DNA of 64,000 bases from Ilyomonas sp965219515. Lineage in GTDB: Bacteria > Bacteroidota > Bacteroidia > Chitinophagales > Chitinophagaceae. A model generated the notes under the pieces. It worked only from the letters and a program-made list of their open reading frames with translations, did not search any database and was not told where the DNA came from. How positions within the stretch are numbered: the stretch's first letter is position 1; every line of letters starts with the position of its first letter. Made by a program: the position numbers and the translations under genes. Of this stretch, positions 20,599 through 30,058 are shown one piece after another. The DNA lies in NCBI GenBank assembly GCA_965219515.1, contig OZ244776.1, forward strand, positions 992,001 through 1,056,000, read 5' to 3'.

Positions 20599-21189
20599 TT
20601 ATTTAAAAATTTTTTTGGTAAGCCAGTAACTGATCAGCGCGCTACCTGTTCCAATGCCGGCACCTGCAAGCACATCTGTTGTGAAATGTTCGCCAAGGTA
20701 CAATCTTGAAAAACCGCTGCCGGCAGCCCAGGCATAAGCGGGAACGGCAACGTACCATTTTTTATATTGCAGGGTAAGAATAGTTGCCGTTGCAAACGCA
20801 ATGGTTGTATGACCTGAAGGAAATGATTGGCCTTTCTCAAAACGATAAGGATAAATGTCTGTATATTTCTCGTAAGGTCTCTTCCTGTCAATTGCTTTTT
20901 TTAATCCTTCGGCAACAACAGCACCAATAACAACGGCGCCCGCTTCTTCATAAGATAAAATTCTAATTTTTTTGTCTTTCTTAATTTCACCGATAATACA
21001 TGTGCCTACCGGTAAAGCAATGCCAGCCGGATATACAGAAGCGCTTAGTCCTTTAAAAACAAACGAATTGGGTGAGGTCGGGTTTACCGATTTTACAAAG
21101 TCAACATCCCGGTTCTGCGGAAAGATTGGCTGGGTAAAACCAAAACATCCTGCAAGCAGCAGAATGATATAGAAAAAGATATGCTTCAT
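20599..21189 (-). CDS. PAP2-family membrane-associated phosphatase
   Basis: A 196-residue protein with an N-terminal signal sequence (MKHIFFYIILLLAGCFGF), which may even be a lipobox (LAGC). All three PAP2 phosphatase motifs are seen: KKAIDRKRPYE, FPSGHTTIAFA, and SRLYLGEHFTTDVLAG. Family members remove phosphate from lipids such as phosphatidic acid or undecaprenyl diphosphate. The start at 21189 is preferred over an upstream in-frame codon because it gives the signal sequence and lies 1 bp after the valS stop, suggesting translational coupling. Confidence 0.87.
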   Translation of the reverse strand: MKHIFFYIILLLAGCFGFTQPIFPQNRDVDFVKSVNPTSPNSFVFKGLSASVYPAGIALPVGTCIIGEIKKDKKIRILSYEEAGAVVIGAVVAEGLKKAIDRKRPYEKYTDIYPYRFEKGQSFPSGHTTIAFATATILTLQYKKWYVAVPAYAWAAGSGFSRLYLGEHFTTDVLAGAGIGTGSALISYWLTKKIFK

Positions 21190-21190
21190 A

Positions 21191-23857
21191 CTATAAATTT
21201 GCCAGGCTTTCTTCCAGCGATTTAATGCGGGTTTCAACATCTGCCTGTTTTTTTCTTTCCAAAGCAACAACTTCGGATTTTGCGTTTTGTAAAAAGCGTT
21301 CGTTCGATAGTTTTTTGATAACGCTGTTTAAAAAACCAAGTTGATAATCCAGTTCCTTTTGTAAATCGGCTTTTATTTTATCCGCATCTATTGCAACATT
21401 TGCCTGCATATATATTTTATCATTACCTGCGCTTACAATAACAGAATTTGCAACCGGTTCCTGTACATAAAAAACAGATTCCGATGAAGTTTGTTTTACC
21501 AATATTGATTTAAACCTTTCATACGATTCTTTTTCTTTTGTTGAAACGGATAATATAACGCTTTCCTTCGGCTTTATGCCGTTTTTGTTTTTCGCGTCGC
21601 GAACGCCGGTAATAATTTGCTGTAAAAGTAAACCCTGCTGCAAAGCCGCATCATCAGCTTCGGTAATTCCTTTGAATTGTTTTACACATAAATCGTCTTC
21701 CCGGTTCTGAAGCAAATAATAGATTTCTTCGGTAATAAAAGGCATGAACGGATGAAGCAATTGGAGAATCGCTTCAAAAAATATTACTGTTTTCGCATAA
21801 ACGTCTGCTTCTGTTTTTTCATCAAAGCCGGGTTTTATCCATTCCAGATACCAACTGCAGAAATCGCCCCAGATTAAAGAATAAATTGTTTTCAAAGCCT
21901 CGCTCAGCTTAAACTCCGACATTAGGTATTCCACTTCTCCCCTTACTTTTCGCAGCCGGTTTTCAAACCAGTCAACGGCAAAATTTTCTCGCGAAATCTG
22001 ACTTCCCGCTTCCAGCTTTTCTTCCCACAACTTCACCAATTTCAGAGCATTCCAAAGTTTATTGTTGAAATTTCGTCCCTGTTCCAACGACGATTCATCA
22101 AACAACAAATCGTTGCCCGCAGGTGAAGAAATCATGATACCGAAACGAACGGCATCGGCGCCGTATTTGTCTATCAGTTGCAACAAATCAGGCGAATTGC
22201 CTAACTGTTTGCTCATTTTTCGCCCCAGCTTATCGCGTACCATGCCGGTAAAATATACATCGCTGAAGGGTTTTTGATTTTTAAACTCCATGCCTGCCAT
22301 TATCATTCTTGCAACCCAAAAAAAGATAATGTCCTGGCCGGTTACCAAAACAGAAGTCGGATAATAATAATTAATGTCTGTGTTGTTCGGCTCCGTGATA
22401 CCTTTGAATACTTCTATCGGCCACAGCCACGAAGAAAACCAGGTATCCAGCACATCGTTGTCTCTTGTTATTTTGTCTTTTAAATCCTGATTGCCAAATT
22501 GCTCTCTTGCTTCTTCTTCGTTTTTGGCAACCACAAAATTTCCTTGTTCATCGTACCAGGCAGGAATTTGCTGCCCCCACCAAAGCTGCCGACTAATGCA
22601 CCAGTCTTTTACATTTTCTAACCAGTATTTGTATGTGGCAAGAAATTTATCGCCGGGATGAATGCGGATATCTCCGTTAGTAACAGCGTTCAGAGCCGGT
22701 TGCGCAAGTTTTTTCATATTTACAAACCATTGTGTGGAGATTTTCGGCTCAACTACAACATTGGTTCGCTGCGAAAAACCGAGTCGGGTTGTATAATCTT
22801 CTTCTTTCAATAACAAACCATCGGCTTTCAATTTTTCTATGGCAAGTTTGCGGGCTTCAAAACGGTCTTTGCCAACAAATATTTGTCCGGCTTCGCTTAT
22901 TTTTCCGTCTTCCGTTAAGGTATCAATTACCGGCAAATTGTGTTTTATTCCAATGTTGTAATCGTTGATGTCGTGCGCCGGTGTAATTTTTAAAACGCCG
23001 GTTCCGAAAGCCGGATCAACGTAGTCGTCATAAATTACCGGGACTGCTTTGTTAATCAGCGGTACAATTACCTGTTTGCCGCGAAATTGCCGGTAACGTT
23101 CATCGTTCGGGTTGGCGCAAACCGCCACATCACCCATAATGGTTTCCGGACGTTGCGTGGCAACAAGAACATAGTTGGTGGTTGGTGGTTGGTGGTTGAT
23201 AGTTTCTTTTTCATTATTGACAATTGACTGTTCAACATCATCAACTAACATATACTTTACGTAGTATAACCTGCCTTCAACGTCTTTGTATTCTACTTCT
23301 TCATCGCTGAGTGCGGTTTGTGCCGCCACATCCCAGTGAATCATGCGCGCGCCGCGGTAAATGAGACCTTTGTTGTACAGGTTAACAAAAACGTCAATCA
23401 CGGCTTTGTAATAATGATCATCCATCGTAAAACTTACCCGACTCCAGTCAACGCTGCAACCAAGTTTTGCTATCTGGTTGTAAATGATGCTGCCATATTT
23501 TTCTTTCCATTCAAACGCATATTGTAAAAACTGTGTTCTGGTAAGATCATTTTTGTCAATGCCGCGCTCTTTCAGCATGGCAACCACTTTTGCTTCCGTA
23601 GCAATAGAAGCATGATCGCTGCCGGGAACCCAACAGGCATTAAAGCCACTCATCCTGGCTTTGCGTACCAAAATATCCTGCACCGTTTCGTTTAATGTAT
23701 GCCCCATGTGCAGTACGCCGGTAACATTGGGCGGTGGAATAACCACCGTAAATGGTTTTCGCTCATCGGGTGTGCTATTAAAATAACCTTTGCTTAGCCA
23801 ATGTTTATACCATTTGTCTTCTGTAATGGCAGGCACATAATTTTTGCTTAATTCCAT
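21191..23857 (-). CDS. valS: Valyl-tRNA synthetase
   Basis: An 888-residue class I aminoacyl-tRNA synthetase. The HIGH motif is HMGH in NVTGVLHMGHTLNETVQ near residue 45-60, and the KMSKS motif is KMSKQ in KLGRKMSKQLGNSPD. WCISRQLWWGQQIP is the conserved ValS/IleS segment. The C-terminal arm is a coiled coil (about residues 820-888), typical of ValS. It charges tRNA-Val and edits misactivated threonine. A PAP2 phosphatase gene follows at once on the same strand. Confidence 0.96.
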   Translation of the reverse strand: MELSKNYVPAITEDKWYKHWLSKGYFNSTPDERKPFTVVIPPPNVTGVLHMGHTLNETVQDILVRKARMSGFNACWVPGSDHASIATEAKVVAMLKERGIDKNDLTRTQFLQYAFEWKEKYGSIIYNQIAKLGCSVDWSRVSFTMDDHYYKAVIDVFVNLYNKGLIYRGARMIHWDVAAQTALSDEEVEYKDVEGRLYYVKYMLVDDVEQSIVNNEKETINHQPPTTNYVLVATQRPETIMGDVAVCANPNDERYRQFRGKQVIVPLINKAVPVIYDDYVDPAFGTGVLKITPAHDINDYNIGIKHNLPVIDTLTEDGKISEAGQIFVGKDRFEARKLAIEKLKADGLLLKEEDYTTRLGFSQRTNVVVEPKISTQWFVNMKKLAQPALNAVTNGDIRIHPGDKFLATYKYWLENVKDWCISRQLWWGQQIPAWYDEQGNFVVAKNEEEAREQFGNQDLKDKITRDNDVLDTWFSSWLWPIEVFKGITEPNNTDINYYYPTSVLVTGQDIIFFWVARMIMAGMEFKNQKPFSDVYFTGMVRDKLGRKMSKQLGNSPDLLQLIDKYGADAVRFGIMISSPAGNDLLFDESSLEQGRNFNNKLWNALKLVKLWEEKLEAGSQISRENFAVDWFENRLRKVRGEVEYLMSEFKLSEALKTIYSLIWGDFCSWYLEWIKPGFDEKTEADVYAKTVIFFEAILQLLHPFMPFITEEIYYLLQNREDDLCVKQFKGITEADDAALQQGLLLQQIITGVRDAKNKNGIKPKESVILSVSTKEKESYERFKSILVKQTSSESVFYVQEPVANSVIVSAGNDKIYMQANVAIDADKIKADLQKELDYQLGFLNSVIKKLSNERFLQNAKSEVVALERKKQADVETRIKSLEESLANL

Positions 23858-24077
23858 AGTTCTGTTGGCGATAAAAATGTGTGCAAATGTAATTGAAATG
23901 AAGCAGCAAGACGGTAACAGAAAGATACAAAACAGACGATAAACCGCTTGTTTGAATTTAGATAAATCTACTTTTTATTAAGAGAATCCATTTTGAAAAA
24001 TGAATACTTTTACCGGGCGTTTGTTAGTTTTGTAAAGACAGGCAAAAACCTGAGAACCGCAGCAAAGGAAATTATTT

Positions 24078-25418
24078 ATGTACGCGATAGTAGATATTGA
24101 AACGACGGGAAGCCATGCACACAGCAACGGAATTACAGAAATAGCCATCGTATTACACAACGGTAAAGAAATAGAAGGCAGATATTCATCGCTTGTTAAC
24201 CCGGGTTATCCCATTCCACGTTTTGTAGCCGCTCTTACCGGTATTACCAATAACATGGTAACCGAAGCGCCCGATTTTTCAGTGATTGCAGAAACCGTTT
24301 TCAATCATCTTTCCGGACGCATATTTATTGCACACAATGTAAATTTTGATTATTCGTTTATCAAGTATCATTTAAAAGAAGCCGGTTACGAGTTTAATGC
24401 CCGCAAACTGTGCACGGTTCGGCTTAGCCGCACCGCTTTTCCCGGGTTTCGTAAATACGGTCTCGATTCACTTTGCCAGGAACTGAATATTTTAAACGGT
24501 GAGCGCCACCGCGCTACCGGCGATGCAGAAGCCACCGCTATTTTGTTCGACATGATTATCCGCAACAGCGGAACAAAACTGATAAAGGAATATCTGAAAA
24601 AAGACAACCGCGAACAGATACTTCCGCCCAATTTACCTAAAGAACATATTGCCAATTTACCCTATGTGCCGGGTGTTTATTATTTTCATGATGCGAAGGG
24701 AAAAGTGATTTATGTAGGAAAAGCCAAAAGTATAAAACAACGGGTGGTAAGCCATTTTACCGGCTTCGATCCGGGTAGTAAGCGCCAGAATTTTTTAAAA
24801 CTCATTCATTCAGTCAGCTGCAAAGAAACGCTTACCGAATTTACCGCGTATTTATTAGAAAGCATAGAAATCAAACGCTTGTGGCCGCAATTTAATTACA
24901 GCCAGAAAAAACCTGAACTTCATTATGGTATTTACATGTACGAAGACAACCGGGGTTATTTGCGCCTGGCGATGGATAAGAAAAGAAAATATCTGCAACC
25001 GCTTCTTTGCTTTAATACCAAAACAGAAGGACACCGCATACTTTGGAAACTGGTAAAAGATTTTGGCTTACATGCCGGTTTATGTTATTTAGACACGACC
25101 TGCACAGACATTGACGAAGCTGTTGAAAATTACAATGTGAAAGTAAACGAGGCAATAAAATGGATTGGTGAATGTAAGGAAACCTATATCATAAAAGAAG
25201 AATGCCGCAATCTTACGAGTTGTGTTCTGGTTGACAAAGGCAAATTTTATGGTATGGGTATTTTGAACGAAGAACCCATATTTTCTGTTGACCAACTAAA
25301 GGAAAAGCTTATACCCTACCCTGAAAACGAATGTATCCGAAGCATGATAAACACCTATATAAATAAATATCCGGACAAAGTACAGCGGTTTGAAGAAAAG
25401 AAAATGTCAGAAATGTAA
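24078..25418 (+). CDS. DnaQ-like 3'-5' exonuclease fused to a GIY-YIG (UvrC N-terminal-like) nuclease domain
   Basis: A 446-residue two-domain protein. Residues 1-165 are a DEDDh exonuclease: VDIETTG (Exo I), IAHNVNFDYSF (Exo II) and HRATGDAEAT (Exo III). Residues 195-275 form a GIY-YIG domain seen as PGVYYFHDAKGKVIYVGKAK with downstream Arg and Glu. This architecture is known from Bacteroidota and mycobacteria and is related to Cho/UvrC nucleases in DNA repair. It is divergent from valS, with a 220-bp gap. Confidence 0.88.
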   Translation: MYAIVDIETTGSHAHSNGITEIAIVLHNGKEIEGRYSSLVNPGYPIPRFVAALTGITNNMVTEAPDFSVIAETVFNHLSGRIFIAHNVNFDYSFIKYHLKEAGYEFNARKLCTVRLSRTAFPGFRKYGLDSLCQELNILNGERHRATGDAEATAILFDMIIRNSGTKLIKEYLKKDNREQILPPNLPKEHIANLPYVPGVYYFHDAKGKVIYVGKAKSIKQRVVSHFTGFDPGSKRQNFLKLIHSVSCKETLTEFTAYLLESIEIKRLWPQFNYSQKKPELHYGIYMYEDNRGYLRLAMDKKRKYLQPLLCFNTKTEGHRILWKLVKDFGLHAGLCYLDTTCTDIDEAVENYNVKVNEAIKWIGECKETYIIKEECRNLTSCVLVDKGKFYGMGILNEEPIFSVDQLKEKLIPYPENECIRSMINTYINKYPDKVQRFEEKKMSEM

Positions 25419-25508
25419 AATGATATGTTTTGTTTCGCAGCGCATTAAAAATGCATCTTGTAAGAACAAAGGATTTGAGCTGCAAAAGTTTTTAATAGAA
25501 GAAAAAAG

Positions 25509-25680
25509 CTGTAGGGGTAGGATTCGAACCTACACGAGGCAGTTAGCTAAAACACAAAGACTTGGTGGTCAACCCCGGTCGGCCGAACGCGAGTTTGGTC
25601 GGCTCTATGTTTAAATTTATCCTGTTGTTCCTCACCCCCGAGACGAGAGGGTATGTCTGCCAAAATTTCATCACCCCACA
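25509..25680 (-). tRNA. tRNA-Leu-like element with an oversized internal region, possibly degenerate
   Basis: Reading the minus strand, TGTGGGG at 25680-25674 pairs with CCCTACA at 25516-25510 (one G-U), giving a 7-bp acceptor stem followed by G and a T-run. A perfect T-arm (GTAGG, TTCGAAT, CCTAC) sits directly before the 3' acceptor strand. The 5' part continues with a class II D-arm resembling tRNA-Leu (ATGAAATTTTGGCAGACAT). An anticodon-like stem CCCTC/GGGGG follows but its loop lacks U33. About 100 bases then separate it from the T-arm, against 12-20 in a normal tRNA-Leu. I cannot assign an anticodon. It is either a decayed tRNA gene or one with an insertion. Confidence 0.4.
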
Positions 25681-25752
25681 ATGTATAAGAGCTCCTTGCA
25701 GAGGCAATATTAGTACTTTACACCGAAACTAAAATAATTTTTCAATAAAAAA

Positions 25753-25785
25753 TTTAAAAGTTTAGATATTACTCAAGTAAGTTTG
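25753..25785 (+). promoter_or_regulatory. Candidate Bacteroidota promoter for the Lrp-family gene
   Basis: TAAGTTTG at 25778-25785 fits the Bacteroidota -7 consensus TAnnTTTG. TTTA at 25753, 21 bases upstream, could be the -33 element. The predicted start of transcription is about 30 bases before the ATG at 25821. The rest of the 25419-25820 gap holds the tRNA-like element. Confidence 0.4.
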
Positions 25786-25820
25786 CATAATCTTGAATTT
25801 TTTCTAATTAAAACAAAAAG

Positions 25821-26297
25821 ATGAGCACTAAAATAACCCTTGATAAACTGGATTTACAAATTATGCAGGAAATGATGGCGGATGCCGGTATTTCGTATGC
25901 CGACCTTGGTAAAAAGCTGTTTGTTTCGGGCGGCACCATTCATGTCCGCATTAAAAAGCTGGAGGAGGCCGGTATTGCAAAAGGCACAAAGCTGAATGTG
26001 AATATGAAACAACTTGGCTATGATGTAATTGCCTTTATTGGAATCTACCTTGAAAAAAGCTCGCTGTACGATACCGTTGCAAAAGAACTAAAGAAGATTC
26101 CCGAAATTGTTCGGCTGAATTATACAACCGGCAATTATAGCATGTTTGCCGAAATTATATGCAAAAACATTCAGCAGTTACGCTTTGTACTGCATGATGA
26201 ACTGCAAAAAATAAAAGGCATCGAGCGCACCGAAACATTCATTTCGCTGGAAGAAAGTTTTCTGCGTAATGTTCAGGTAAACAAAGCTGATAATTGA
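25821..26297 (+). CDS. Lrp/AsnC-family transcriptional regulator
   Basis: A 158-residue regulator. The N-terminal winged helix-turn-helix reads LDLQIMQEMMADAGISYADLGKKLFVSGGTIHVRIKKLEEAG, and the C-terminal ligand-binding RAM domain (FIGIYLEKSSLYDTVAKEL, then TGNYSMFAEIICKN) follows. Family members respond to amino acids and act as multimers. The ABC transporter gene starts 75 bp downstream on the same strand, but there is no proof it is the target. Confidence 0.88.
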   Translation: MSTKITLDKLDLQIMQEMMADAGISYADLGKKLFVSGGTIHVRIKKLEEAGIAKGTKLNVNMKQLGYDVIAFIGIYLEKSSLYDTVAKELKKIPEIVRLNYTTGNYSMFAEIICKNIQQLRFVLHDELQKIKGIERTETFISLEESFLRNVQVNKADN

Positions 26298-26372
26298 CAG
26301 TTGACAATCAGCCGCCGATTGCCAACTGTCGTCTGTTAACTATCAATCTCCCCTTACCTTTGCATTTCTAAT

Positions 26373-28190
26373 ATGAGTGAAGAAACGAAGAAAAAGAGTT
26401 TCAATTACGGAGCCTTGCGTCGCATATTCGGCTTTGTTCGTCCCTACCGGCTGCCATTTTACAGCAGTATTGTAATGGCAATTGTGCTGGCGGTTTTTGC
26501 GCCTGTTCGCCCCTATTTAATACAGTTAACAATTGACAAAGCCACCGGAAAAACGGTTCATACGCCCGGCTGGCTGCAACCGTTTTTATTTAATACCAAC
26601 CTCAGTAATATTGAGCAGTTTATTGTTGCTGTTACCATTTTTCAGGTCGTTTTTATTTTTTTAGAAACCACCATCCGGTTTTTGTTTTCATTTGCCACAT
26701 CGTGGTTGGGGCAAAGCGTGGTAAAAGACATGCGGATTTCGGTTTATAAAAAAATTGTCAATCTCAATTTGCGTCAGTTCGATACTACGCCGATTGGTAC
26801 ATTAACCACACGAACCATCAACGATATTGAAAGCATCAATGATATTTTTTCTGACGGATTGATTCCTATTATATCAGATTTGCTTTCCATTATCATTACG
26901 CTGGCAACGATGCTTTGGATAAACTGGAAGCTGACGCTGGTAAGTCTTATCCCCTTCCCCATTCTTATTATCGCCACCTATTATTTTAAAGAAAGCGTAA
27001 ACAAAAGCTTTATAAAAGTGCGCAATGCCGTAGCAGCTTTAAACGCATTTGTGCAGGAACATCTTACCGGCATGGCCATTGTGCAGGCATTTGCGGCCGA
27101 AAACCGCGAATACCGGAAATTCAATGCTATCAACAAAGAACATCGCAATGCCAATATCAAAGCCATTTTTGCCTACTCGGTATTTTTTCCGGTCGTAGAA
27201 ATTGTTCTTGCCGTAAGCATCGGCATTCTTGTTTGGTGGATTGCCGACCGCAAATTAGATTCCGGTTTATTGGTTTCTTTCATTCTTTATCTCAACCAGA
27301 TTTTCAGACCGCTGCGCGTTATCGCCGATAAATTTAATGTAATACAAATGGGTGTCATTGCCTCGCAACGTGTATTTACGGTGCTTGATAATGACGATTA
27401 TATTCATGACCAGGGAAGTTTTGCACCAAAAGAAACCCCGGGAAAAGTAAGTTTTCAGCACGTTTGGTTTGCGTACATAAAAGACCACTATGTTTTAAAA
27501 GACATCAGTTTTACCATACAACCCGGCGAAACCATTGCGCTGGTAGGCCACACCGGCAGCGGAAAAACTTCCATCATCAGCTTGCTGAACCGGTTATATC
27601 ATATTCAAAAAGGCAGCATCACCTTAGACGATGTGGATATAAATAATTACCAGTTAGATTCGTTGCGCAGCAAAATCGGCGTTGTATTGCAGGATGTATT
27701 TTTGTTTTCGGGATCAATCTTAGAAAATGTTACGCTTCGCAATCCCGATATAAAACGAGAAGATGTAATTGAAGCAGCAAAGCTGATAGGTGTTCACGAT
27801 TTTATTATGCAATTGCCTGGCAATTACGATTATAATGTGATGGAACGCGGCAGCACACTGAGTTTGGGGCAGCGCCAGTTGCTCTCTTTTATTCGCGCTT
27901 TGCTTTACAATCCGTCCATTCTTATTTTAGATGAAGCCACATCATCGGTTGATACGGAAAGCGAAATGCTCATTCAGCAGGCAATAGACAAGCTGGTAAC
28001 GGGAAGAACGTCTGTCGTAATTGCGCATCGTTTGTCAACCATTCGCAAAGCCGACAAAATTATGGTGCTCGACAAGGGCGAGATCAAAGAAACTGGAACC
28101 CACGATGAGTTGCTGGCATTGGGCGGCTGGTACAGCAGGCTGCACAATATGCAGTTTGAAAAAAGCAAAAAAGCAATACAAGCATTATAA
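26373..28190 (+). CDS. ABC transporter, fused permease and ATPase (exporter type)
   Basis: A 605-residue half-transporter. Residues 20-320 form a six-helix exporter membrane domain. The nucleotide-binding domain follows with Walker A (GHTGSGKTS, near residue 392), Q-loop (VLQDVFLFSG), signature LSLGQRQ, Walker B ILILDEATSSVD and the H-loop IAHRLST. The layout is that of MsbA/MDR-like lipid or drug exporters. It probably works as a homodimer; the substrate is unknown. Confidence 0.92.
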   Translation: MSEETKKKSFNYGALRRIFGFVRPYRLPFYSSIVMAIVLAVFAPVRPYLIQLTIDKATGKTVHTPGWLQPFLFNTNLSNIEQFIVAVTIFQVVFIFLETTIRFLFSFATSWLGQSVVKDMRISVYKKIVNLNLRQFDTTPIGTLTTRTINDIESINDIFSDGLIPIISDLLSIIITLATMLWINWKLTLVSLIPFPILIIATYYFKESVNKSFIKVRNAVAALNAFVQEHLTGMAIVQAFAAENREYRKFNAINKEHRNANIKAIFAYSVFFPVVEIVLAVSIGILVWWIADRKLDSGLLVSFILYLNQIFRPLRVIADKFNVIQMGVIASQRVFTVLDNDDYIHDQGSFAPKETPGKVSFQHVWFAYIKDHYVLKDISFTIQPGETIALVGHTGSGKTSIISLLNRLYHIQKGSITLDDVDINNYQLDSLRSKIGVVLQDVFLFSGSILENVTLRNPDIKREDVIEAAKLIGVHDFIMQLPGNYDYNVMERGSTLSLGQRQLLSFIRALLYNPSILILDEATSSVDTESEMLIQQAIDKLVTGRTSVVIAHRLSTIRKADKIMVLDKGEIKETGTHDELLALGGWYSRLHNMQFEKSKKAIQAL

Positions 28191-28356
28191 CAATGCGCAA
28201 CCAACAGGTTGTAAAGAAAAGAAGTTTCACAATGTTTTTTGTAAGATTCATTACGCCGCTTTAGCCTCCGGCTTTTTGACGGTTCAAATCAATACTTTTA
28301 AAAGCTGCGATATAACAGCACAAATCTTCATTCATAAATAAAACCAAAAATCATTC

Positions 28357-29316
28357 ATGGCATTGCTCTCTGTAAAGCAACTGAACCCGGCTTCCAAAAG
28401 CAACAACGATACCGGTTTTGGCACCAATGCCAGCAGCTATGGCGGGCGTTTTATTAACAAAGACGGATCGTACAATGTTCGCAAAGACGGCATCAATATC
28501 TGGGACCGGTTCAGCATTTATCATAGCATGTTAGAAATGCCGGGCTGGAAGTTTTTCCTTGCCATCGTTATCTTTTATGTGTCTATTAATATTGTATTTA
28601 CCGTAATTTATGTTTTGATAGGTGCAGACAATTTTCAGGGCTTTATTGCCGGTACGGGATGGGGTAAAATAAAGGAGTTGTATTTCTTTAGTACCGAAAC
28701 ATTTACCACGGTAGGTTACGGGCGGGTAAACCCCATCAGCGATGCGGCTAATGTGGTGGCATCTTTCGAAGCGATGCTGGGTTTTCTTTCCTTTGCGTTG
28801 GCCACGGGTCTTATTTACGGACGTTTTTCCCGTCCGCGTGCCCATATCATTTTTAGCCGGCTTGCGCTGATATCGCCTTATAAAAATATTACGGCCCTTA
28901 TGTTCCGGATGGTGCCTTACAAAGATGGTCATACCATGACGGATGTAGATATAAAACTGAATTGTGGGTTTCAGGTAGAAGAAAACGGCGAAGCCACTTT
29001 TAAATTTTACAGTCTTCCTTTAGAACGCAGCCATGTTGACAGTCTGATGATGAACTGGACGGTAGTGCATCCGATAGATGAAAACAGCCCGCTATCCGGC
29101 TTTACGTCTGAAGACATGAAAAACGCCGATCTGGAAATTTATGTTTTAATTCGCGGTTTCGACGATGTTTATTCCAACACGGTATTAGCACGTACGTCTT
29201 ATACCTACGATGAAGTAGTTCATAAAGCGAAATTCAGCCCGATGTATCACGAAAGTGAAGATGGAAAAACAACCATCCTGGAAATAGATAAGATACATGA
29301 GTTTTTGCAACTCTGA
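28357..29316 (+). CDS. Inward-rectifier (KirBac-like) potassium channel
   Basis: A 319-residue protein. Two transmembrane helices (about residues 65-90 and 130-150) flank a pore loop with the potassium filter TVGYGR in STETFTTVGYGRVNP. The remainder is the cytoplasmic immunoglobulin-like Kir domain (RPRAHIIFSRLALISPYK, then MVPYKDGHTMTDVDIKLN). The slide-helix region DRFSIYHSMLEMPGWKFF precedes the first helix, as in KirBac channels. It is the last intact chromosomal gene before the array border. Confidence 0.9.
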   Translation: MALLSVKQLNPASKSNNDTGFGTNASSYGGRFINKDGSYNVRKDGINIWDRFSIYHSMLEMPGWKFFLAIVIFYVSINIVFTVIYVLIGADNFQGFIAGTGWGKIKELYFFSTETFTTVGYGRVNPISDAANVVASFEAMLGFLSFALATGLIYGRFSRPRAHIIFSRLALISPYKNITALMFRMVPYKDGHTMTDVDIKLNCGFQVEENGEATFKFYSLPLERSHVDSLMMNWTVVHPIDENSPLSGFTSEDMKNADLEIYVLIRGFDDVYSNTVLARTSYTYDEVVHKAKFSPMYHESEDGKTTILEIDKIHEFLQL

Positions 29317-29366
29317 ACTGTGGGATTGTTCGTGTATACATGATGAAAATTCATCTCTGCCGTTAT

Positions 29367-29690
29367 TTAATCAAAAGATTGACTAAACTGCGATGGAGAA
29401 AGATTGGTTTTTGTTTTAAACAAACGGCTAACCGACTGAGAATAATCAAAACCCAACTCATAAGCAATTTCTGAAACGGATAAACCGGAAGCCGACAATT
29501 CATCTTTTGCTTTTTCAATCAGTTTTTATAAATGTGTTGTTGTGTATTTTACCCGGCGGGAGAACGCAGCATATGGCTCAAATAACCGGCCGACAGATTT
29601 ACGTGTTTTGAAAGATACTGAACGATAGCAATTCTCTGCATCAACAATTTTTTGTTGCTGAAACAATCGTCTGACAATGCTTCCAATTAC
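29367..29690 (-). pseudogene. AraC-family regulator, broken C-terminal DNA-binding domain
   Basis: On the minus strand, both AraC helix-turn-helix motifs can be recognised. The first reads VQYLSKHVNLSAGYLSHML and ends in an in-frame stop after RSPAG. The second is in another frame (LIEKAKDELSASGLSVSEIA, then YELGFDYSQSVSRLFK) and ends at the stop at 29367. At least one stop and one frameshift separate them, and no N-terminal domain is found. The gene is a remnant at the array border. Confidence 0.75.
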
Positions 29691-30041
29691 TGCCACATGT
29701 TACTGTTTATTGTTTTTCGTAACCATAAGGGTCTTCAAGTGGAGGTTGTTAGGGGCAACCTGATTACGAAATTTTATAACTACAAAAAAAATCAACTGCT
29801 GTAAAAGGCAAATTTGGAGGTTGATAATGGAGGAACCGTGCTTCTTGTTTTATTCTGAAATGGCTTTTCGGTTCGCCAATGACGCAGTATTTGTTGTATT
29901 GGCGAACCGGCTGATTTATGTTCGTTGAGCAGCAATTTGTGCATTGGCGAACCGCGACAATACAAAAAAGCGAATGAAAAACAATTGAGAATCAATACAG
30001 ATTATTTTTTTGGTAAAATGAGCGGTTCGTATAATATTTGT
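29691..30041. other. Non-coding left border of the cassette array (candidate attI region)
   Basis: I see no gene here. CGGTTCGCCAAT at 29868 is the reverse complement of ATTGGCGAACCG at 29898, and the latter is repeated at 29942. A shorter GCGGTTCG recurs at 30022. GGTTG-loop-CAACC forms a small hairpin near 29744. In an integron the attI site and the integrase gene would lie on this side of the first cassette. No tyrosine recombinase is encoded here, so the repeats are only candidate recombinase-binding or decayed att sequences. Confidence 0.35.
30009..30040 (+). promoter_or_regulatory. Candidate promoter reading into the first cassette
   Basis: TTTG near 30009 and ATAATATTTG ending at 30040 resemble the Bacteroidota TTTG/TAnnTTTG pair, although the second element fits imperfectly. 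The site lies directly before the first core GTT at 30042, where an integron Pc promoter would be placed. Confidence 0.25.
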
Positions 30042-30058
30042 GTTAGCGGTAATTTTAT

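Noticed and set aside
25390..25614. A 74-residue protein with a GRIRTY segment
   Set aside because: This is the familiar spurious translation across the complement of a tRNA T-arm; it overlaps the tRNA-like element.
29792..29995. A 67-residue minus-strand gene at the array border
   Set aside because: It covers the inverted repeats, has no family likeness and no start signal.
29317..30046. An integron integrase gene next to the first cassette
   Set aside because: No frame on either strand here shows tyrosine-recombinase motifs; the only recognisable sequence is a decayed AraC domain.
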